NCBI GenBank assembly: GCA_001689535.1
Contig: LUJP01000082.1
Coordinates: 1-21,931, forward strand
Reading direction: 5' to 3'
Length of the DNA stretch: 21,931 nt
Origin: Bacteroidales bacterium M5
GTDB lineage: Bacteria; Bacteroidota; Bacteroidia; Bacteroidales; Muribaculaceae
In this document: one piece after another, positions 8,471 to 18,879 of the stretch
Layout: each line of letters opens with the position of its first letter
How positions within the stretch are numbered: the stretch's first letter is position 1
The notes under the pieces: model-generated
What the model was told of the DNA's origin: nothing
Databases searched by the model: none
What the model saw: the letters and a program-made list of their open reading frames with translations, nothing else
Translations under genes and position numbers: made by a program

Positions 8471-9877
8471 TTAAAGTTCGATTTTGGATGCCTGGATGTT
8501 CTGATCCCAGGGTTCGGGCTGGGATACGGTTACGGTGAGGTTGCCAACATTGTCGGGACGCTCGGGGAGATCCTCTGAACCACCGTCGCGGAAGGTCACG
8601 TTGACCTCACGGATTTTGTTTGACTCAAACGACTCGTTGATGTAGCCGACCCAGTAAACGGTCTTGGCTTCGGTGAGCTCGCCTTTTTTGGTCACGTGGC
8701 CGGGAAGACCCTTGGCCGAGATGATAAGGAGGTAACGGTTCTGCTTGAGGATGGGGGCGGCATCGGTGAGCTGCTTGGCCTTGTCGTTGGGCATCACGAT
8801 GATATCGCGCCATGAGGTGGCCGAGAAGGGGTCGCCGTCGATGCCTATGATTTTACCGTTTTCGCTGTAGCCGGATGTGGGATTGGCGTCGTAGAAGTGG
8901 CGTGTGCCGTTCACGGCCTCAGTAACCAGAACCGAGGAGTGAACCGAATAGGGAGCAGTTCCGGCATAGTACATCGAGCCGTCTACGTTCATGGTCTTGT
9001 TCATGGGCAGAATACCGTCGGGGAGGGTTGAGATCATGATTACGGAGTTCTGTGAGAAGTCCACCTTACCGTTGGGGTTGATGTTGACGTCGGCATTGTT
9101 GGTGTTGTCGTTGTCACCTGCCAGATTCACGCGCAGACGCATGAGCGAGACCTCGCGGACGAGCGCAATTTCGGCATTGACAGTCTGTCCCGAGATAACC
9201 TGCACGGCGTCAACGTCGGTGCCTCCCACCTGCTTGCCGGCTCCTGCAAAAATCTCGGAGGGTTCGGCAAAAGCCTTTTCAGAGCGGGTTATGCCGCTGG
9301 CTGCCACCTGGTTCTGATAGAAGATGGGGAATGCGTCGGCTTTGTGTTCAATGCGGCAGTTGAAAATGTAGTTGTTGAGCACGTTGTGGGCGTCCCAGGC
9401 CTCGTTCATGCCGTTGATTTTTGTGGAGATTGCCTGCTCGGCGCTGTTGGCGTTGGCTACAGCCGAGAGGTAGTAGTAGCCTGAGGGAACGTTGCCGTAG
9501 GTGTAGGTGATCTTTCCGGTTTTGTGGGGGTCGGCCTGAAGTGTGGCGCGGATTTTGGCAGCGTCGACATAGTCGGCGAACTGTATCACACCGTTACGGT
9601 CGTAGAGGAAGATGTAGAGCGAACGGATGTTGTCCCAGCTGGTTACGGGGATGGCGTTCGATACAGCAGTTGTTGGCTCACTGCCGTTGTTGGTGTTTCC
9701 AGGAGTGTCGGTTGAGGACGTGCGAGAGCTCATTTTCGAGAAGTCGATTGTGAAAGCGAGCGTGCCTGTTTCCTGGTTGTCAGGGTTTACGGGCTCGTTA
9801 TCCTTGCTTGAGCATGACGAGAATAAGCCCATGGCGAGCAGAGCGCTCAAAGCCATAGAAAAAACACTTTTTTTCAT
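8471..9877 (-). CDS. Major FimA/Mfa1-type fimbrillin lipoprotein, copy 1
   Basis: A 468-residue predicted lipoprotein. I place the start at the ATG at 9875-9877, which begins MKKSVFSMALSALL; an in-frame extension of 27 codons upstream has no leader-like composition and would bury the signal peptide. The lipobox is FSSC with Cys at about 22. The mature N-terminal domain has TLAFTIDFSK, SWDNIRSLYIFLYD, ITYTYGNVPSGYYYL and VANANSA, then SLMRLRVNLAG, and the chain ends QASKIEL. It is paralogous to the product of 1739-3196. It is the first gene of the operon, behind a long leader and followed by a strong terminator, the position expected of the abundant stalk subunit. As in P. gingivalis FimA/Mfa1, export as a lipoprotein, trimming at an Arg and polymerisation by strand donation are expected but not shown here. 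Confidence 0.82.
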   Translation of the reverse strand: MKKSVFSMALSALLAMGLFSSCSSKDNEPVNPDNQETGTLAFTIDFSKMSSRTSSTDTPGNTNNGSEPTTAVSNAIPVTSWDNIRSLYIFLYDRNGVIQFADYVDAAKIRATLQADPHKTGKITYTYGNVPSGYYYLSAVANANSAEQAISTKINGMNEAWDAHNVLNNYIFNCRIEHKADAFPIFYQNQVAASGITRSEKAFAEPSEIFAGAGKQVGGTDVDAVQVISGQTVNAEIALVREVSLMRLRVNLAGDNDNTNNADVNINPNGKVDFSQNSVIMISTLPDGILPMNKTMNVDGSMYYAGTAPYSVHSSVLVTEAVNGTRHFYDANPTSGYSENGKIIGIDGDPFSATSWRDIIVMPNDKAKQLTDAAPILKQNRYLLIISAKGLPGHVTKKGELTEAKTVYWVGYINESFESNKIREVNVTFRDGGSEDLPERPDNVGNLTVTVSQPEPWDQNIQASKIEL

Positions 9878-10350
9878 GTTGAAGATTGTGAAAAAAGTTT
9901 GGTAAATAATTATGAATAAATGTTTTCTGTAAAAGACACGATTAAAAATCGATGACACAACATGCGTGGACAGGGCGCAAGACCGCGAGCATATATATAG
10001 AATATAGGCCTACGCTTGAACTTCCCAAATCACTTTTCTGTACTAACTTACACTGTTGATACATTCGATATATAACTATATATATTGACGGTAGCGCAGT
10101 GTTGCCGAAACAATCGGACGCTGGACTTGCCGGGAGCGAATAGCACCCGTAGTATTTTTGCCTCGGAGTAACTTCCGGTCGGAAGTCCAACTTTCTCCGC
10201 GGCCGCCGGAGCAGCTTGTCATTGCTTGTAGCTCCGACCTAAGGCGGGTTAGAATTAGGTTAATCGATGCTGAATCCTGTATGTTTATTCAGCTTTGAGG
10301 AGAGACCAGACACAATACAGATTTTAACATATTGTGCCGTTTTTTACTTT
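9878..10350 (-). promoter_or_regulatory. Long structured 5' leader of the fimbrial operon
   Basis: About 470 nt without a credible gene lie between the predicted promoter and the first fimbrillin. Several inverted repeats are visible: GCTGAAT/ATTCAGC at 10269-10293; CACAATA/TATTGTG at 10311-10336; CGGAGC/GCTCCG at 10207-10236; and ACTTCCG/CGGAAGT at 10171-10186, the last inside a wider CGGAG/CTCCG pair. The last 60 nt before the ATG are AT-rich, as usual for Bacteroidetes start sites. I recognise no known riboswitch. A role in regulation by RNA folding is inference. Confidence 0.45.
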
Positions 10351-10357
10351 TCGTTCA

Positions 10358-10387
10358 CAAAATTATGTAGCCCGTTTGGAGATAAAA
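10358..10387 (-). promoter_or_regulatory. Predicted promoter of the fimbrial operon
   Basis: On the minus strand TAATTTTG (10358-10365) fits the Bacteroidetes -7 box TAnnTTTG. A T-rich TTTT at 10384-10387 lies 18 bases upstream, a poor match to the -33 TTTG. It is the only TAnnTTTG match I found on this strand between the fimbrillin and the beta-galactosidase gene. Transcription would begin near 10350. Confidence 0.45.
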
Positions 10388-10414
10388 GTACTTATTAAGT
10401 TAATAAATGTTATT

Positions 10415-10423
10415 GGGGGGGGG
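10415..10423. repeat. Homopolymeric G9/C9 tract upstream of the fimbrial promoter
   Basis: Nine consecutive G on the plus strand (C on the coding strand of the fimbrial operon), about 65 bases before the predicted start of transcription. Tracts of this kind can change length by slippage; here that could move upstream regulatory contacts, but no evidence of variation is available from one sequence. Confidence 0.8.
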
Positions 10424-10515
10424 TAGTTTAAGAAGTATTAACAATGGCAACGGGTTTGTAACTTCTTTGTAGTGATTTTGCCTTAATTCGGGGCCGGGCG
10501 GGTGAGTTGAGTCGA

Positions 10516-10603
10516 GCCGTCGTGAGGCGTGAGGAGTGCCGTTTTGAGCGGTCCGGAATGCCGTCGTGAGGTGTGTGGCGTGCCGTTGTGAGGGGTAAGA
10601 GAA
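10516..10603. repeat. Degenerate 44-bp tandem duplication downstream of beta-galactosidase
   Basis: Unit 1 (10516-10559) and unit 2 (10560-10603) both begin GCCGTCGTGAGG and carry GTGCCGTT at the same internal offset. By direct comparison about 34 of 44 positions agree. The region has no credible gene. A G/T-rich stretch of GGTT and GGTTTG words follows at 10634-10667. I see no function. Confidence 0.65.
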
Positions 10604-10630
10604 ATGGCGACCGGGGTGTCCGGCCGCCAT
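10604..10630 (-). terminator. Hairpin after the beta-galactosidase gene
   Basis: ATGGCG-A-CCGG (10604-10614) pairs with CCGG-C-CGCCAT (10620-10630), giving a ten-pair stem with one mismatch and a five-base loop, 45 nt past the stop. The minus-strand sequence after it begins UUCUCUUAC, moderately U-rich, so an intrinsic terminator is likely but not textbook. Confidence 0.55.
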
Positions 10631-10675
10631 CTGGGTTTGGTTGGTTTGTTAGGTTGGTTGGTTTGGAAGAGAAGG

Positions 10676-13786
<3,111 letters not shown>

Positions 13787-13863
13787 TTATTGTAATGTTC
13801 CTGTATTTGCTGCAGAATAAAAACGTGGTGGGAAGTCGCGCAGGGGCCGTATTCCCGACATTG

Positions 13864-13871
13864 CAAAATTA
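13864..13871 (-). promoter_or_regulatory. Predicted -7 box of the beta-galactosidase gene
   Basis: TAATTTTG on the minus strand fits TAnnTTTG, about 93 bases before the ATG. A T-rich stretch (TTTTCC) lies 19 bases upstream as a weak -33 element. The resulting untranslated leader would be about 85 nt. Confidence 0.5.
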
Positions 13872-14019
13872 ATCAATATCATCGGGCCGGAAAATGTGTT
13901 TTCGGCTTATAGTCATGGACTATCTTGCTATTTTGTGTCCTCTAAGCTCCAAAAATCGCCGATAAATTCGTATCTTTGACTCCGTCTTAGATACTCTCGC
14001 TCGGCAATGCCCAAATAAA

Positions 14020-14052
14020 TTTGGCATTGCTCTCGACTTATTCGTATCTTTG
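14020..14052 (+). promoter_or_regulatory. Promoter P2 within the tandem repeat
   Basis: TTTG at 14020-14023 and TATCTTTG at 14045-14052 are 21 bases apart, a good match to the Bacteroidetes -33/-7 consensus. RNA started here would carry the copy-2 hairpin in its leader. A further TATCTTTG at 13971-13978 (P1) lacks a well-placed -33 box. Confidence 0.65.
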
Positions 14053-14093
14053 ACTCTGTCTTAGATACTCTCGCTCGGCAATGCCCAAATAAA

Positions 14094-14126
14094 TTTGGCA
14101 TTGCTCTCGACTTATTCGTATCTTTG
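14094..14126 (+). promoter_or_regulatory. Promoter P3, nearest to the M28 peptidase gene
   Basis: TTTG at 14094-14097 and TATCTTTG at 14119-14126, again 21 bases apart. Transcription would start near 14133, leaving a leader of about 28 nt before the ATG at 14161. It likely drives the peptidase and parC and perhaps the whole five-gene set. Confidence 0.75.
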
Positions 14127-14160
14127 AACCCAAGAAACCAATCAAAACCACAAAATACCG

Positions 14161-15213
14161 ATGAAACGAATCGCGATAGCGCTTGCCGCGCTGGCTCTGG
14201 CCGCCCCCGCCTGGGGTGTGAAGCCCAAAGATACAGGACTGAAAGCCGTAAAGAACGGAAAAGTGACTGAACGCCCCGTAGACAAAGGCTATGCTTCAAT
14301 CAACGAGATGACCGCCCGCGGCCACATAGGGTTTCTGGCAGCCGACGAGCTTGAGGGCCGTGAGGCCGGCTACAATTCCGGCCGCATTGCCGGGAACTAT
14401 GTGGAGGCTTACCTGCGCACGCTCGGTCTCGAGCCCTGGAACGGCACCGATTACACCCAGCCCTTCGAGGCCTACCGCATAGAGCGTCAGAAACGCGGAC
14501 GCTATACCGTGCATCCCGATTCGATAGCCAAGCTCAAACCGGTTGTACACCAGCGTCTGCCGCTGAAAAACGTGATGGCTAAAATCACCGGCAAGAACCC
14601 CGACGAGATTGTGATGATAGGTGCCCATTACGACCATCTGGGCGTTGATCCGCTGCTTGACGGCGACAAAATCTACAACGGCGCCGACGACAACGCCTCA
14701 GGCGTATCGGCAGTGCTCCAGATAGCACGTGCATTTGTGGAGAGCGGCGTGCAGCCCGAACGCACCGTGATATTCTGCCTGTGGGACGGCGAGGAAAAGG
14801 GACTGCTCGGATCCGAATACTTCATGCAAACATTCTCCGAGCCATCGAAGATAAAAGGCTACCTGAATTTCGACATGATAGGCCGCAACAACAATGAGGC
14901 CAACCCCGAACATGTGGTCTACTTCTACACTCAGGCACATCCCGCCTTCGAGCAGTGGCTTCGCAACGACATAGAGGAGCGCGGTCTGCGTCTGAAACCC
15001 AACTACCGCCCCTGGGACAATCCCGTGGGCGGAAGCGACAACGGCTCGTTTGCCAAACGCGGTGTGCCCATTATCTGGTATCACACCGACGGTCATCCCG
15101 ACTATCATCAGCCGAGCGACCATGCCGACAAAATCAACTATCAGAAAAACGTGGACATAACCCGCGCCGCATTCCTCAACCTCTGGAATCTGGCAAACGA
15201 AAAGGAATATTGA
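14161..15213 (+). CDS. M28 family zinc metallopeptidase, secreted
   Basis: A 350-residue exported aminopeptidase-type enzyme. A signal peptide covers about residues 1-19 (ending APAWG). The two-zinc site of family M28 is complete: His156 and Asp158 in GAHYDH, Asp177 in NGADDNASG, Glu211-Glu212 in WDGEEKGLLGS (general base and ligand), Asp238 in NFDMIGR, and His316 in DYHQPSDH. The N-terminal 130 residues include the usual FLAADELEGREAG motif that precedes the catalytic domain in bacterial M28 proteins. It is expected to remove N-terminal amino acids from peptides in the periplasm; the exact specificity cannot be read from sequence, and glutaminyl cyclase-like relatives share this fold. It is the first gene after the promoter repeats, and the next gene begins 16 bp after its stop. 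Confidence 0.9.
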   Translation: MKRIAIALAALALAAPAWGVKPKDTGLKAVKNGKVTERPVDKGYASINEMTARGHIGFLAADELEGREAGYNSGRIAGNYVEAYLRTLGLEPWNGTDYTQPFEAYRIERQKRGRYTVHPDSIAKLKPVVHQRLPLKNVMAKITGKNPDEIVMIGAHYDHLGVDPLLDGDKIYNGADDNASGVSAVLQIARAFVESGVQPERTVIFCLWDGEEKGLLGSEYFMQTFSEPSKIKGYLNFDMIGRNNNEANPEHVVYFYTQAHPAFEQWLRNDIEERGLRLKPNYRPWDNPVGGSDNGSFAKRGVPIIWYHTDGHPDYHQPSDHADKINYQKNVDITRAAFLNLWNLANEKEY

Positions 15214-15229
15214 ACTCCCGGAACACCAA

Positions 15230-17965
15230 ATGAGCAAAGACCGATTTACCGACGACACCGACGAAGATGAAATAATGGATGCCGCTCCTCAGAGCAACGA
15301 CCCTGAAGAGGAGGATGCCGCCGAGGCCACCGAGGGTGGCTTCGGCTCCATGTTTGTTGACCTGAACGACGACGTGGTGCGTCAGCACCTCAGGGGCATG
15401 TTCCAGAGCTGGTATCTCGACTATGCCTCCTACACCATACTTGACCGCGCCATCCCCCACATAAAGGACGGCCTCAAACCGGTGCAGCGTCGCATACTCC
15501 ACTCGATGAAGACGCTCGACGACGGACGCTTCAACAAGGTTGCCAACATTGTGGGCAACACCATGCAGTATCACCCCCACGGCGACGCTTCGATTTACGG
15601 CGCGCTCGTTCAGCTGGGACAGAAGGAGCTCCTGGTGGAGACCCAGGGTAACTGGGGCAACATCCTCACCGGAGCCTCCGCGGCCGCCGGCCGATATATC
15701 GAGGCACGTCTTTCGGCGTTCGCGCTCGACACCCTGTTCAACTCCAAGGTGACCGAGTGGACTCCCACCTACGACGGCCGCAAGCAGGAACCGGTGACAC
15801 TCCCTGTGAAATTCCCCTTGCTGCTCTCGCAGGGAGCAAGCGGTATCGCCGCAGGTCTCTCGTCGCTGATACTGCCCCATAACTTCAACGAGCTTCTTGA
15901 TGCCTCCGTGGCATGTCTGCGGGGAGAGGCATTTACGCTCTATCCCGACTTTCCCACCGGCGGTCTGGTAGACGTGAGCCGTTACAATGACGGGCGCCGC
16001 GGCGGACGCGTGAAAGTGAGGGCCAAAATCGAAAAAATCGACTCCAAGACACTTGCCATTACCGAGATTCCTTTCGGCCTCACCACCGACTCGCTCATAG
16101 AGTCGATAACCAAGGCCGGCGAAAAGGGCAAGATAAAGTTGCGCTCGATCGACAACAACACCGCCGATACCGCGCTGATAATCGTGAATCTGCAGGCCGG
16201 AACATCGTCCGACAAGACAATAGACGCCCTGTATGCCTTCACGGACTGCGAACTGTCGCTGTCGCCCAACTGCTGCGTGATTTCCGACAACAAGCCGGTG
16301 TTCACAGGCGTGAGCGACGTCCTCCGCGCGAGTGTGGAATCCACACGCGATATCCTGCGCCGCGAACTGGAGATACAGATGGGCGAACAGCGCGAACTGC
16401 TGCACTTCGCCTCGCTCGAACGCATATTCATAGAGGAACGCATCTACAAAGACCGCGAATTCGAGGAAAGCTCCTCGAAAGAGATGGCCATAGAGCATAT
16501 CTCGAAACGTCTCGATCCCTGGCGCGAAAAGATGATACGCGAAATCACCTTCGCCGACATGGAACGCCTGCTCGAGATAAAAATGGGCCGTATCCTCAAA
16601 TACAACTCCGACAAGGCCGAGGCCGCAATGGCTGCCATGCGCGACAAGATTGCCTCGCTGCAGCACGACCTCGACAACCTCACCGACTTTACCATAGCCT
16701 GGTATGAACGTCTCAAGGAGAAATACGGCCACGACAGCACCCGTCTCACCGTCATCCGCAACTTCGACACCATCGAGGCTTCGAACGTGGTGGAGGCAAA
16801 TGAGAAGCTATATATCAACCGCAAGGAAGGATTCGTGGGCACGGCGCTTAAAAAAGACGAATACCTGTGCAGCTGCTCCTCGCTCGACGACCTGATAATA
16901 TTCTACCGCGACGGCCGCTACCGTATATCCAAAGTGCAGGAGAAGATGTTTGTGGGCGACGGCGTGCTCCATGTGGGCGTGTTCCGCCGCAGCGATTCTC
17001 GCACCATCTACAACGTCATCTATCAGAACGGCAAGGGAGGTCCATATTACATGAAGCGATTCAGCGTCACTGGCATCACCCGCGACCGCGAATACAATAT
17101 CACGCAGGGTCTGCCCGGCTCGCGCGTCACCTGGTTCACAGCCAACCCCAACGGCGAGGCCGAGGTGGTGAAAGTCACTCTCAAGCCCAAGGGAAGGCTC
17201 AAGAGCCTTTTCATTGACGTGGATTTCAGCAAACTGGCTATCAAGGGCCGCTCGGCACTTGGAAATCTCGTGACCAAGAACGAGGTTCACCGCATGTCGC
17301 TGAAAGAGAAAGGCACCTCTACCCTGGGCGGACGGGAGGTATGGTTCGATCCCGATGTGCTGCGCCTGAACTACGACGGCCGCGGTGACTATCTGGGTGA
17401 GTTCGGGCCCACCGACCTTGTGCTTGTGATAATGAAATCGGGTGAATTCTATACTACCACCTTCGATGCTGGCAACCACTTCGACGAGGGGATAATGCGC
17501 ATAGAGCTCTTCCGCCCCAAGCATGTGTGGACCGCTCTGCTCTACGATGCCGACCAGAAAGGGCTGCCGTATATGAAACGGTTCACCTTCGAGCCGTCAA
17601 ACCGCCGCCAGAGGTTTGTGGGCGACAGTGCCGCATCCACTCTCATAGCTCTGAGTGATGCTCCAGGAGCACGTTTTGAGGTGGTGTTCGGCGGAGGCGA
17701 TTCGTTCCGTGAGCCATTGGAAATCATTGCCTCGGAATTTATTGCCGTGAAATCGTTCAAAGCCAAAGGCAAACGTATCACCAACTACGAAATAGCCGAA
17801 ATCCGCGAGCTTGAACCGCTGGGCGGAGGCGAGGAGGCCGAAGAACCGGATGATGCTGAAAATCCTGCCGACGCTCCCGAAACCACTGATATTCCGGACG
17901 TGGACGACGGAAAATCGGAAGAGGAAGTCCGCGACGAAATCACCGGCCAGCAGCGTATATTCTGA
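15230..17965 (+). CDS. parC: DNA topoisomerase IV subunit A (Bacteroidetes ParC type)
   Basis: A 911-residue type IIA topoisomerase A subunit. With ParE (not in this window) it unlinks daughter chromosomes. The breakage-reunion domain starts near residue 48 (LRGMFQSWYLDYASYTILDRAIP; DGLKPVQRRIL). The catalytic tyrosine is Tyr156 in GRYIEARLS, next to Arg155. A beta-pinwheel C-terminal domain spans about 545-835. I see no GyrA box (QRRGGKG), which favours ParC over GyrA. At the quinolone site, HPHGDASIYGAL, the E. coli ParC Ser80 and Glu84 positions are Ala120 and Gly124. Both ends carry acidic, low-complexity tails (about residues 6-36 and 838-905). It begins 16 bp after the peptidase gene, so it is probably co-transcribed from the repeat promoters. 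Annotation systems often call this family 'DNA gyrase/topoisomerase IV subunit A'. Confidence 0.88.
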   Translation: MSKDRFTDDTDEDEIMDAAPQSNDPEEEDAAEATEGGFGSMFVDLNDDVVRQHLRGMFQSWYLDYASYTILDRAIPHIKDGLKPVQRRILHSMKTLDDGRFNKVANIVGNTMQYHPHGDASIYGALVQLGQKELLVETQGNWGNILTGASAAAGRYIEARLSAFALDTLFNSKVTEWTPTYDGRKQEPVTLPVKFPLLLSQGASGIAAGLSSLILPHNFNELLDASVACLRGEAFTLYPDFPTGGLVDVSRYNDGRRGGRVKVRAKIEKIDSKTLAITEIPFGLTTDSLIESITKAGEKGKIKLRSIDNNTADTALIIVNLQAGTSSDKTIDALYAFTDCELSLSPNCCVISDNKPVFTGVSDVLRASVESTRDILRRELEIQMGEQRELLHFASLERIFIEERIYKDREFEESSSKEMAIEHISKRLDPWREKMIREITFADMERLLEIKMGRILKYNSDKAEAAMAAMRDKIASLQHDLDNLTDFTIAWYERLKEKYGHDSTRLTVIRNFDTIEASNVVEANEKLYINRKEGFVGTALKKDEYLCSCSSLDDLIIFYRDGRYRISKVQEKMFVGDGVLHVGVFRRSDSRTIYNVIYQNGKGGPYYMKRFSVTGITRDREYNITQGLPGSRVTWFTANPNGEAEVVKVTLKPKGRLKSLFIDVDFSKLAIKGRSALGNLVTKNEVHRMSLKEKGTSTLGGREVWFDPDVLRLNYDGRGDYLGEFGPTDLVLVIMKSGEFYTTTFDAGNHFDEGIMRIELFRPKHVWTALLYDADQKGLPYMKRFTFEPSNRRQRFVGDSAASTLIALSDAPGARFEVVFGGGDSFREPLEIIASEFIAVKSFKAKGKRITNYEIAEIRELEPLGGGEEAEEPDDAENPADAPETTDIPDVDDGKSEEEVRDEITGQQRIF

Positions 17966-18019
17966 TGCTTCCGGATGGTTCCCACCGCATAATCACCATA
18001 ATGCCAAAGCTATAAAACA

Positions 18020-18877
18020 ATGTCAAAGCGTAGATTTCTGACACTGCTCCTGACGGCCTCGGCCGTCTTGCTTCCTGCCGCAGTGAGGGCGGACGACGGC
18101 GAGACCGTGCGACCCGTATTCTCGGCCTATACCCTCGAAGCCGGTTCGGCCCATATTGCCGACACCTACCTTACGCCCCTTAAATACAACGGGCAGCATT
18201 TCGGCCTCGACTACCAGCGGTGGCAGGCCATGAAGTTTGATCCGCAGCGGTGGGTGATGCAACTCGATACGCGCCTTACGCTCAATCATACCGTGAATCC
18301 GGCTGGAAACGCCACAATGTGGGACGCCATGCTTGAGTTCCGCTGGGGCATGATGCGCCGCTGGAGACTGCCGCAGGGCTTCTCAGCAGGTTTCGGCGGC
18401 TCGGCATCAATCAACGGTGGCGCCCTTTATCTCGGTCGTAACGGCAACAATCCCGTCTCGGCAAAGGCGGCGTTCACCGTCAACGCCACAGGCTACGCGG
18501 CGTGGAACGGAACAGTCCTGGGGCGGCCTCTGACGCTGCGTTACCAGCCCGTGCTCCCGGTGGCCGGCGTATTCTTCTCGCCCGATTACGGCGAACTTTA
18601 TTACGAGATTTACTTAGGCAATCATTCCGGACTGGCTCACTTTGCCTGGTGGGGCAACTACTTCCTGCTCGACAATCATCTCACTGCCGACCTCGCGCTC
18701 GGGGGCACATCGCTTCGCCTGGGATATTCCGGACGCATTTTCTCCTCAAAGGTCAACGATATAGTGACCCATGTGTTCACCCATGCTTTCGTAGTGGGTA
18801 TTTCGGGCGAATGGATGTCGCTCAATCCGCGTAAGGGCCTCTCAGCCGATGCACGTATAATCTCAGCCACTTATTGA
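18020..18877 (+). CDS. DUF3316-like secreted beta-rich protein
   Basis: A 285-residue protein with a signal peptide (about residues 1-24, cleavage likely after VRA). The mature part is rich in aromatic residues and short strands, with Gly-rich turns (GFGGSASINGG, LALGGTSLRLGYSG) and a conserved-looking SSKVNDIVTHVFTHAFVVG segment near the end. This fits my recollection of DUF3316, a Bacteroidales family of unknown function; an outer-membrane barrel or periplasmic beta-sandwich is possible. It lies 54 bp after parC. Its TGA stop is two bases before the ATG of the S41 peptidase gene, so the two are translationally close and probably work together. Function unknown. Confidence 0.7.
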   Translation: MSKRRFLTLLLTASAVLLPAAVRADDGETVRPVFSAYTLEAGSAHIADTYLTPLKYNGQHFGLDYQRWQAMKFDPQRWVMQLDTRLTLNHTVNPAGNATMWDAMLEFRWGMMRRWRLPQGFSAGFGGSASINGGALYLGRNGNNPVSAKAAFTVNATGYAAWNGTVLGRPLTLRYQPVLPVAGVFFSPDYGELYYEIYLGNHSGLAHFAWWGNYFLLDNHLTADLALGGTSLRLGYSGRIFSSKVNDIVTHVFTHAFVVGISGEWMSLNPRKGLSADARIISATY

Positions 18878-18879
18878 AA

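Larger units (their letters stand above)
13967..14127 (+). repeat. 74-bp tandem direct repeat, two full copies plus a partial third
   Basis: Copy 1 is 13967-14040 and copy 2 is 14041-14114; they differ at one position (C13983 versus T14057). The first 13 bases recur at 14115-14127. Each copy holds an inverted repeat, GCAATGCCCAAAT against ATTTGGCATTGC with one bulged base (14004-14030 and 14078-14104). Each copy also begins with the promoter box TATCTTTG. The near-identity points to recent duplication or homogenisation. Confidence 0.95.

Noticed and set aside
9991..10085. Possible invertible promoter flanked by ATATATATAG and CTATATATAT
   Set aside because: The 10-bp arms are simple AT repeats, likely by chance, and the predicted promoter box lies outside them; no invertase gene is in the window.
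9942..10190. Minus-strand 82-codon frame inside the fimbrial leader
   Set aside because: Low-complexity, Cys/Tyr-scattered composition and no recognisable domain; it lies across the hairpin region and is best explained by chance. A short regulatory peptide cannot be fully excluded.
10100..10320. Known riboswitch or conserved small RNA in the fimbrial leader
   Set aside because: I could not match the hairpins to any known class; only unnamed structure can be claimed.
13928..14299. Minus-strand open frame of 123 codons over the tandem repeat
   Set aside because: Its sequence is generated by the 74-bp repeats and then runs antisense into the M28 gene; it has no leader, domain or promoter of its own.
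15176..16732. Long (518-codon) open frame antisense to parC
   Set aside because: High-GC third positions in parC remove stops from the opposite frame; the product has no family resemblance and the parC frame has all expected motifs.
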